Source: CAZTTG01 sp964615935
Lineage (GTDB): Bacteria; Planctomycetota; UBA1135; GCA-002686595
Assembly (NCBI GenBank): GCA_964615935.1
Contig: CAZTTG010000067.1
Span: forward strand, 1-35,194
Reading direction: 5' to 3'
DNA length: 35,194 nucleotides
The translations under genes were made by a program, and so were the position numbers. Shown in pieces: positions 7,539 through 13,458 of this stretch (position 1 is its first letter; each line of letters opens with the position of its first letter). The notes beneath the pieces were generated by a model. The model saw only the letters and a program-made list of their open reading frames with translations. It did not search any database and was not told the DNA's origin.

Positions 7539-9091
7539 TGACGGCCCTCCGCCAGCTCCCAGAGCTCCGGATCGGGGGCCATCCGCTTCTCGGCATCGCG
7601 CTCGAGCCAGCCGCGCTCTTGCAGGGTGTCCCGGGCGCGGTGAACCCCCTCGAACCACTCCCGGGCCGCCGAGCGCAGGGTGGCGGCGAGCTCGGCCGCC
7701 CCCTCGTCCGCCGGGTCCACCGCCAGGGGGCGGGAGCCCGAGCGATCGCGCAGCTCCTCCCAGTAGTCGTTCGGGTGCGGGAGGTGGTCGCCGTACCAGG
7801 ACGTCGACAGCCCGCGATGCTCCTCGCTGTAGGGCCGCCGCGTCTCCAGAGTGTGGCGCGCGTGGATCGCCGCGAAGCCCTCGAGGATCCCGCAGGACGC
7901 GAAGGCCAGGCCGCGCGGAACGCTCTCCAGGTCCCTCAGCACGCCCAGCAGCGAGCGGCCCTGCACGGCCTCGGGGACCTCCAGCCCGTGGAGGTCGAGC
8001 AGGGTGGGCACGACGTCGAGGGTGCTGACCAGGACCTCCGCCCGGCGATCGACGACCACCCCGATCGAGCCCTGCTCGTGGCCGTCCCGTGCAGCCCTCA
8101 GCGAGACGGCCGGCCGCAGGATCAGCGGTACGTGCAGGTCGACCTCGGACAGGGTGCCGCTGGTGAGCATCAGGCCCGACTCGCCGAAGCCCATGCCGCA
8201 GGTCCCCACCACCACCACCGTCGTGTTCTTCCAGCGATCGAGGCGACGCAGGCGCTTGAAGAGCCCGTCCAGGGCCTCGTCCATCCGCCGGATGGCTCCG
8301 TCGTAGCGCGCCTCGTAGTCGCCCAGGGAGCTCACCCCGCCGGACCACTTGGAGTGCGGCACCGCGAAGAACAGGTGGTCGCCCAGCCCCACCGGCGGCA
8401 CCGCCGAGAGCGACTCGCGGCGCTCGAAGTAGGTGTCCCAGCGCGGATCGCTCCCGTCCCAGACGCGCCCCAGGTCGTGCAGGTGCAGGTAGGCGAACCA
8501 GTTGTCGTCGACGTCGAGGCTCCGCAGCCACCCGATGAGGGCCTCGCCCGTGCCCTGGATCCCCACGTCCCGCAGGCGCGTCGTCTGGTCGTTCCTGCTG
8601 GTGCGGAAGGTCTCGAACCCCGAATTGAAGCCGTGGATGGGAGCCACCCAGGGGTGGTCCGGAAAGGCCGCCGTCGAGTACCCGCGGAACAGGAACTCCC
8701 GGGCCATGCTCGGCGCATCCTCGGGGATGTTCCAGGTGCTCACCATCGTGGTCAAGACCCCCTCGGGCTTGAAGCGGCGGGCCACGTTGGGATCACAGCC
8801 GGTGAAGAGCGGCACGTGGGCCGGGAGGGGCCAGGGAGCCGCGGAGAAGGCCTGGGTGAAGCTCACCCCCTCGGCGGCCAGTCGATCCAGCGCGGGCGAG
8901 GTGTCGCGGTCGTATCCCAGATGCCCCAGGTGATCGGCCCGCAGGGCGTCGATGGCGATCAGCAGCACCCCCCGTCCCTCGTCGGGCGCGACGTGCCCCA
9001 GCTCGCAGGCGGCGCAGGCGAGCAGGAGCGCCGGCGCCCAGGAGCGCGGGGCGGCGAGCGAGCGGAGGCGGGCTGGAAGGGCGGTGCGCAC
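7535..9091 (-). CDS. sulfatase-fold (alkaline phosphatase superfamily) lipoprotein lacking catalytic residues
   Basis: The 518-residue product has a hydrophobic leader ending in LLLAC, a possible lipobox, followed by the first metal-site strand LLIAIDALRADHLG. Active relatives have PWTLPAH or CxPSR at the nucleophile; here it is PWPLPAHVPLFTG, with Pro88 where Thr, Ser or Cys is required. The second metal site, normally SDHGEGFGEHG, reads GTCGMGFGESG, so the Asp-His pair is Thr297-Cys298 and the later His is Ser. The fold is otherwise complete, including a VPLILR segment. These changes predict a protein without hydrolase activity, perhaps a binding or scaffold subunit for the two glycosyltransferases translated after it. 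It is the first gene of the unit and divergent from the methyltransferase gene, with 95 bases between. A new chemistry with different metal ligands cannot be excluded. Confidence 0.82.
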   Translation of the reverse strand: MRTALPARLRSLAAPRSWAPALLLACAACELGHVAPDEGRGVLLIAIDALRADHLGHLGYDRDTSPALDRLAAEGVSFTQAFSAAPWPLPAHVPLFTGCDPNVARRFKPEGVLTTMVSTWNIPEDAPSMAREFLFRGYSTAAFPDHPWVAPIHGFNSGFETFRTSRNDQTTRLRDVGIQGTGEALIGWLRSLDVDDNWFAYLHLHDLGRVWDGSDPRWDTYFERRESLSAVPPVGLGDHLFFAVPHSKWSGGVSSLGDYEARYDGAIRRMDEALDGLFKRLRRLDRWKNTTVVVVGTCGMGFGESGLMLTSGTLSEVDLHVPLILRPAVSLRAARDGHEQGSIGVVVDRRAEVLVSTLDVVPTLLDLHGLEVPEAVQGRSLLGVLRDLESVPRGLAFASCGILEGFAAIHARHTLETRRPYSEEHRGLSTSWYGDHLPHPNDYWEELRDRSGSRPLAVDPADEGAAELAATLRSAAREWFEGVHRARDTLQERGWLERDAEKRMAPDPELWELAEGRQ

Positions 9092-9186
9092 GGGCAGCGC
9101 GCCGAGTCTGCCATCCCGCCGGGCGCGGGGGAAGACAGAGCGTCGGCGGGCGGTAGAATCGGAGGCTTCGCGGGCGGGCCATTACC

Positions 9187-9921
9187 ATGAACGCCGACGA
9201 CGTGCGCCTCTTCGGACTGGCGCTGCAGGCCCTTCACGACGAGGGCGACGCCGGCGCCGAGCTGATCCTCCGCCGGGAGGACGGCCGGGAGGGCGCTCTC
9301 CCGGTGGCCCACTTCTTCCGCGGCCCCTCCGACTTCACGCCCATCGAGCGGGCGGCCCTCGATCTCTGCCGCGGCCGGGTCCTGGACGCCGGGGCTGGCT
9401 CGGGGCTGCACAGCCTGGTCCTGCAGCGGCGCGGCCTGGACGTGACCGCCATCGACCTCTGCCCCGAGGCGGTCGAGATCATGTCCCGGCGGGGCGTCGA
9501 GGACGCCCGGGTCGCCGAAGTCCTGCGCTTCGAGGACGCTCCCTTCGACACCCTGCTGATGCTGGGGCACGGCGTCGGAATGGTCGAGACGCTGGCCGGG
9601 CTGGATCGCCTGCTGGAGCGCGCTGGCGAGCTGCTCGGACCCGAGGGCCGGATCCTGCTGGACTCGGTCGACGTGAGCCGGAGCGAGGAGCCCGCCGACG
9701 TCGCCTGGCGCGACGCCTGCCGACGGGCCGGTCGATACGTCGGGGAGATCCGCATGCGGTTCGCGTTCCGGGAGGAGGAGGGCCCCCTGTGCGGGTGGCT
9801 GCACGTGGATGGCGAGACCCTGCGCGAGCGCGCGCTCGACGCGGGGTGGTCCTGCGAAATCGTCCGGGCCGAGGAGAGCGGCGAGTACCTGGCACAGCTC
9901 GCGTCGACGCCCGCGCGATGA
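9187..9921 (+). CDS. class I SAM-dependent methyltransferase
   Basis: The 244-residue product has the SAM-binding motif I RVLDAGAGSGLHSL at about residues 63-76. Motif II with its acidic end, DVTAIDLCPEAVEIM, follows at about 87-101. A later strand, PFDTLLMLGHGVGM, and the GRILLDSVD strand complete a Rossmann methyltransferase. A short C-terminal beta-rich part (about 190-240) lacks a recognisable family motif. The substrate is unknown. The protein is cytoplasmic, with no signal peptide. It is transcribed away from the sulfatase/glycosyltransferase unit. The next gene starts about 100 bases downstream, behind a GC-rich hairpin. Confidence 0.85.
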   Translation: MNADDVRLFGLALQALHDEGDAGAELILRREDGREGALPVAHFFRGPSDFTPIERAALDLCRGRVLDAGAGSGLHSLVLQRRGLDVTAIDLCPEAVEIMSRRGVEDARVAEVLRFEDAPFDTLLMLGHGVGMVETLAGLDRLLERAGELLGPEGRILLDSVDVSRSEEPADVAWRDACRRAGRYVGEIRMRFAFREEEGPLCGWLHVDGETLRERALDAGWSCEIVRAEESGEYLAQLASTPAR

Positions 9922-9930
9922 GCGCTCCGC

Positions 9931-9954
9931 CCCCGGGCGAGTGCCCGCCCGGGG
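9931..9954 (+). terminator. GC-rich hairpin after the methyltransferase gene
   Basis: CCCCGGGC pairs perfectly with GCCCGGGG around an eight-base loop, starting nine bases after the TGA. There is no T run behind it. It may terminate or stabilise the methyltransferase transcript. Confidence 0.35.
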
Positions 9955-10012
9955 AGGGCCGTCCTTATCCTGGTTGCCGGCGCCCTCCCCCGCTAGGCTC
10001 GCGGCATGCGCG

Positions 10013-10020
10013 AAGGAGGT
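10013..10020 (+). promoter_or_regulatory. strong Shine-Dalgarno that fixes the TTG start of the MoaD/ThiS-like gene
   Basis: AAGGAGGT ends five bases before TTG at 10026. It is the only near-perfect ribosome-binding site in the region and decides the start. A seven-codon frame (ATG 10006 to TGA 10029) runs through it, and its stop overlaps the TTG as TTGA. Confidence 0.6.
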
Positions 10021-10025
10021 CGCCG

Positions 10026-10262
10026 TTGATCGGGATCCGGATCCGCTACTGCGGCCCACCCCTCTTCGAGGGGGTGGCCAGCGGCGACCGCGTCGAGGTC
10101 CAGGAGGGAACCACGGTCGCGGGCCTGCTCACCCGCTTCGGGGTGAAGGCGGCCTTCCTGCACTTCGTGGTCCCCACCGTGAACGGCGAGCCCCGGGACC
10201 TGGACTACGTGCTCCAGGATGGCGACGAGCTGGAGCCCTTTCTGCCGGTCAGCGGCGGCTGA
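10026..10262 (+). CDS. MoaD/ThiS-family beta-grasp sulfur carrier
   Basis: The 78-residue product starts at TTG, five bases after AAGGAGGT. It has the beta-grasp pattern of MoaD/ThiS: an N-terminal strand pair, then TTVAGLLTRFG, then VVPTVNGEP, then the conserved LQDGDELEPFLPVSGG end. The C-terminal Gly-Gly is the site that is adenylated and thiocarboxylated in this family. Members give sulfur to molybdopterin, thiazole or other products. No MoaE, ThiG or E1-like partner is encoded here, so the pathway cannot be assigned. A tungstopterin enzyme (the aldehyde oxidoreductase at 19285-21120) occurs in the same window and would need such a carrier, but the two genes are not in one operon. Confidence 0.8.
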   Translation: MIGIRIRYCGPPLFEGVASGDRVEVQEGTTVAGLLTRFGVKAAFLHFVVPTVNGEPRDLDYVLQDGDELEPFLPVSGG

Positions 10263-10287
10263 GCGCCGGGCGGGGGGATCCCGGCGC
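10263..10287 (+). terminator. 8-bp hairpin directly after the MoaD/ThiS-like gene
   Basis: GCGCCGGG pairs with CCCGGCGC around a nine-base loop and begins at the first base after the stop codon. It lacks a T run. It is a plausible transcript end before the next gene's own promoter. Confidence 0.4.
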
Positions 10288-10295
10288 GGGGGGAC

Positions 10296-10324
10296 TTGCA
10301 GCCGGGCCGCCCGCGACCTACCTT
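10296..10324 (+). promoter_or_regulatory. weak candidate promoter of the TPR gene
   Basis: TTGCAG (10296-10301) and TACCTT (10319-10324) are separated by 17 bases, about 60 bases before the ATG at 10386. Each hexamer matches the sigma70 consensus at only about half its positions. The spacing and location are the main support. Confidence 0.25.
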
Positions 10325-10370
10325 CCGGTGGAACCGTGCGGCGAGTCACGGAGGCGCGTTTCCCCATCTC

Positions 10371-10376
10371 AGGAGG
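10371..10376 (+). promoter_or_regulatory. Shine-Dalgarno of the TPR gene leader
   Basis: AGGAGG lies nine bases before ATG 10386. The downstream GTG 10527, where the main open frame begins, has no comparable site. This shows that the original gene starts at 10386 and includes the signal peptide. Confidence 0.55.
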
Positions 10377-10385
10377 CTCGAGGGA

Positions 10386-10520
10386 ATGAAGGGCGCCCGA
10401 GCACGCGAGCTGGTCACGGGGGCGCTGATCCTGCTCTTCGCCGCGGGAGCAACGGCCCAGGGCGACGAGGACCTCTCCCGGACCGTCGACCGCCTCGTGG
10501 GAGCCCAGGATCCCCCGTAG
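10386..10520 (+). CDS. signal-peptide leader of the TPR protein, cut off by an in-frame TAG
   Basis: This 44-codon frame encodes a classic signal peptide (basic start, then GALILLFAAGATAQ) and about 19 mature residues, ending at TAG 10518-10520. The next in-frame codons continue straight into the TPR protein (ACG CGC GTG at 10521-10529), and the residue pattern runs smoothly across the stop. A single base change from GAG or CAG would restore one 540-codon gene. It may be a point mutation (pseudogene), a sequence error, or a readthrough site. Confidence 0.65.
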   Translation: MKGARARELVTGALILLFAAGATAQGDEDLSRTVDRLVGAQDPP

Positions 10521-10526
10521 ACGCGC

Positions 10527-12008
10527 GTGGACCTGGGCCTCGCCTGTCTCGAGGAGCTGAAGGAGCGGCCGGATCCCGGGCTCGAGCGGGAAGTGCGCCT
10601 CGCCATCGGGCTCGCGCTCAGCGGTCTCGAGCGCTTCCGCGAGGCCCGCGTTCACCTCGTGGCCGCCGAGGCGCTCGCGCGCCAGACCGGGGACCAGAGC
10701 TGCCTCGCCCACTGCCTGTGGGAGCGGGCGGTCCAGTCCTGGCGCCTGGGCGAGTTCGCCGATGCCATCGCCTCCTCGGAGGAGTGCCTGGAGGTGGCGC
10801 AGGTCGTACAGCGACTCGACATCCGCTGGCGGGCGGCGAACATCCTCGGCCTGACGCTGGAGCGGACGGGGGAGCCCGTCCGGGCCCTCGAGGCGTTCAC
10901 GCGCGGCCTCGAGGCCGCCGAGGAGCTCGGCGATTCCGCGGGCACCGCGGTGTTGCTGGGGAACGTCGGCATGTCCCGGATGAACCTCGGGGAGTACGAG
11001 CAGGCGCTCGAGCTTTTCGGCCGCGCCCAGGAGATCCAGCGGGACATGGAGGATCGGCACGGCCTCCCCTCGACGGTGGCCAACCTCGGCGACCTGCACT
11101 TCCTCATGGACGAGCTGGACGCATCCCTGGAGTATCACCAGGAGGCGCTGAAGCTCAGGGAGGAGCTCGGCTTCGAGGCCGAGGTGTCCCGCTCGCAGCA
11201 CAGCCTGGGGGCGATCCGGTACGCCCAGGAGGAGTACGAGCTGGCCCTGCAGCACTTCGAGCGCGCCCTGGCGACCCGCCGGCGGCTGGAGATGGCGCCC
11301 GAGCAGGCCGAGACCCTCGGGGCCATGGCCCTGGTCTTTGCCGCCCTCGATCGAGGTGAGGAGGCCCTGGACTCGGTGGAGCTCGGCCTCGACCTCTCCG
11401 AGCAGCTCGAGATGAAGGGCCGGAGGCTGGCCCTGCTCGAGGCCCTGTCCCGCGTCCACGAGGAGCAGGGTGAGCTGGCGATGGCGATGGAGGTGCTCCG
11501 CGACGCCGTGACCGTCGAGCGCGAGCAGCGCTCGCTGGAGACGCGCCAGGCCATCGCCCGCTTCCAGGCGGACCTCGAGGCGCGGGAGCAGGAGCGGGAG
11601 ATCGCCGTCCTCACCAAGGAGAGGGAGATCCAGGACCTCAGGCTGAAGCGGCAGGTCCTGGCGCGGAACGTCCTCCTGACCGGGTCCGTCCTGCTGGCGC
11701 TCATCGCCGTCGCGGGCTGGTACGCATGGGCCGCGCTGCGTCGCACCCATCGCGAGCTGGCGGCCGTGAACGGCCAGCTGAAGCAGGTCAACGCGGAGCT
11801 GGAGGAGGCCGCCCGCCTGATCAAGCGCCTCGAGGGAATCCTGCCCATCTGCTCCTTCTGCAAGAGCATCCGCGACGAGGGAGGAGAGTGGCACCGGGTG
11901 GAGGAGTACATCACGGACCACAGCGAGGCCGGATTCTCGCACGGCATCTGCCCGAGCTGCCTCGAGGAGAACTACCCGGAGTACGCGCCCAGCCCCGCCC
12001 GGGTCTGA
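10527..12008 (+). CDS. TPR / coiled-coil / TM protein with C-terminal CxxC-CxxC (zinc-ribbon-like) signalling domain
   Basis: Numbering is from GTG 10527 (493 residues); this GTG is probably internal, as the gene appears to begin at 10386. Residues about 1-325 are tandem TPR units, for example GDLHFLMDELDASLEYHQEA. A charged coiled coil follows (about 330-380), then a transmembrane helix at about 381-402 and a second short coiled coil. The last 55 residues form the motif GILPICSFCKSIRDEGGEW to FSHGICPSC, with C442/C445 and C475/C478. I know this motif as a C-terminal extension of bacterial PAS, receiver and kinase proteins. With the leader restored, the TPRs would lie outside the inner membrane and the Cys4 domain in the cytoplasm, as in sensor kinases or cyclases. 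No kinase or GGDEF domain is present. The role is probably signalling, with unknown output. Confidence 0.78.
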   Translation: MDLGLACLEELKERPDPGLEREVRLAIGLALSGLERFREARVHLVAAEALARQTGDQSCLAHCLWERAVQSWRLGEFADAIASSEECLEVAQVVQRLDIRWRAANILGLTLERTGEPVRALEAFTRGLEAAEELGDSAGTAVLLGNVGMSRMNLGEYEQALELFGRAQEIQRDMEDRHGLPSTVANLGDLHFLMDELDASLEYHQEALKLREELGFEAEVSRSQHSLGAIRYAQEEYELALQHFERALATRRRLEMAPEQAETLGAMALVFAALDRGEEALDSVELGLDLSEQLEMKGRRLALLEALSRVHEEQGELAMAMEVLRDAVTVEREQRSLETRQAIARFQADLEAREQEREIAVLTKEREIQDLRLKRQVLARNVLLTGSVLLALIAVAGWYAWAALRRTHRELAAVNGQLKQVNAELEEAARLIKRLEGILPICSFCKSIRDEGGEWHRVEEYITDHSEAGFSHGICPSCLEENYPEYAPSPARV

Positions 12009-12101
12009 GCAGCGGACCCGCGCCGCGCGGCCAGGCGATCGGGAGGGCGACGAGCGCGATCGCGAGGATCCACGGGATGGTGTGGCGCCTGCCTCGGGAG
12101 C

Positions 12102-13241
12102 TCAGGGCCGCAGCGCCTCCGCCCCCTCGCTCGCGCGGCAGACGTGGATCGCGGGGGTGAGGCCCGCCGCGGCGGCGTAGTCGGCGGCGACCCGGCGGGA
12201 GAAGCTCGGGACCGCCTCGGCGGAGACCAGGGCAACGGCGCAGCCCCCGAAGCCCGCGCCGGTCATGCGGGCGCCCAGGCAGCCGTCGATCGGGCGGGCC
12301 GCCTCGACCATGAGGTCCAGCTCGCGCGAGGAGACCTCGAAGTCCTCGCGCAGGCTCTCGTGGCTCGCGTTCATCAGGACGCCGAGCCGCCGACCGTCGC
12401 CCGCGTGCATGGCCTCCGCCGCCTCGAGCGTGCGGGCGTTCTCCGAGACCACGTGACGCACGCGGCGGAGCGTCGTGGGGTCGAGCTCGCGCGCGCGCGC
12501 CTCGAGCCCGGCCGGGTCCAGGTCGCGCAGGGCCGCCAAGCCGAATGCGCGCGCCGCCTCCTCGCACTGCGCGCGGCGCTGGTTGTACTCGGAATCGACC
12601 AGCCCCCGCCTCGTGGCCGTGTCCAGGATCACCACCGCGGTTCCCCCGGGCAGGGGGGCCTCGTCGCGGCTCAGGGTCCGGCAATCGATCAGGATCGCGC
12701 GCCCCGCGCGCCCGACGGCGGAGATCATCTGGTCCATGATGCCGCAGCTCACGCCCACCCAGCGGTTCTCGGCCCTCTGGCAGGCGAGGGCCATGGCGGC
12801 CGGGTCCCACTCGAGCTTCGAGACGGCGGCGAAGGCGCGGGCCACGGCGAGCTCGAAGGCCGCGGAGGAGGACAGGCCAGCGCCCAGGGGAACGTCGCAT
12901 CCGGTGACGCCCTCCCATCCGCAGAGCGCGTGCCCCTCCTCCATCAGCGACCAGGCCACGCCCTTGGGGTACTCGGACCAGCCGGCGCCCTTCTCGAGGG
13001 ACGCGAGCTCCAGCTCCGCCTCCTCGCCGTGCACCATGGAGAAGAGGCGCACCCGGCCGTCGCCGCGCGGCCGCAGGGCGATCCAGGTGTCGCGATCGAT
13101 CGCCATGGGGAGCACGAAGCCGTCGTTGTAGTCGGTGTGCTCGCCGATCAGGTTGACGCGGCCGGGGGCGCGCACCAGCCAGGCGGGCGCCTCGCCGAAG
13201 CGTTCGGAGAAGCGGGTGACGACGTCGTCGCGCAGGGACAT
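12102..13241 (-). CDS. galK: galactokinase
   Basis: The 379-residue product is a GHMP kinase that phosphorylates galactose at C1 with ATP, the first step of the Leloir pathway. Residues 27-42 hold the galactokinase signature GRVNLIGEHTDYNDGF. The ATP-binding loop is PLGAGLSSSAAFE, and the third GHMP motif GARMTGAGFGGCAV lies near the C-terminus. CGIMDQM carries the catalytic-base Asp region. Length is normal for the family. The ATG at 13241 has AAAGGA eight bases upstream. Neighbours are not Leloir genes: it is convergent with the TPR gene (93 bases between) and divergent from the LamG-esterase gene (217 bases). It probably handles galactose released by the secreted glycosidases encoded around it. 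Confidence 0.95.
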   Translation of the reverse strand: MSLRDDVVTRFSERFGEAPAWLVRAPGRVNLIGEHTDYNDGFVLPMAIDRDTWIALRPRGDGRVRLFSMVHGEEAELELASLEKGAGWSEYPKGVAWSLMEEGHALCGWEGVTGCDVPLGAGLSSSAAFELAVARAFAAVSKLEWDPAAMALACQRAENRWVGVSCGIMDQMISAVGRAGRAILIDCRTLSRDEAPLPGGTAVVILDTATRRGLVDSEYNQRRAQCEEAARAFGLAALRDLDPAGLEARARELDPTTLRRVRHVVSENARTLEAAEAMHAGDGRRLGVLMNASHESLREDFEVSSRELDLMVEAARPIDGCLGARMTGAGFGGCAVALVSAEAVPSFSRRVAADYAAAAGLTPAIHVCRASEGAEALRP

Positions 13242-13458
13242 CCGTTGGTCCTTTCGATCGCCCTCGGGGCGAGACCCGGATGACGAGCTCCCGCGGGTCC
13301 TCCCCGGCCAGGCGGTAGCGTACTCCGGACGGCGGACTTTGCCAGGGGTCGCGAGGCTCGGGCCCGGGTGGGGAATCCGCGATGGCCGCTCATCGCCTTG
13401 CGGTTCCCTCTATAGTGGAAGCGCACTCCCGACGCTCGGCTCACCCGACCCACGCATC

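Noticed and set aside
4114..7541. Long plus-strand open frames opposite the pilin and glycosyltransferases (4114-6219, 6141-7541)
   Set aside because: Antisense to recognised genes, low-complexity composition, no start signals.
7539..8531. Upstream extension of the second glycosyltransferase frame to 8531
   Set aside because: It overlaps the sulfatase-like gene in another frame and adds only Arg/Gly/Pro-rich residues; GTG 7538 with the GTGA overlap is the natural start.
9993..11942. 649-codon minus-strand frame opposite the TPR gene
   Set aside because: Leu/Gln/Glu-rich mirror of TPR codons; no family features.
12055..12064. Palindrome CGCGATCGCG between the TPR gene and galK
   Set aside because: A 10-base palindrome of this composition is expected by chance; it has no loop or T run to support a terminator.
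13399..13416. TTGCGG and TATAGT before the LamG-esterase gene as a promoter pair
   Set aside because: Only six bases separate them, far too short; at most TATAGT is a lone -10 element.
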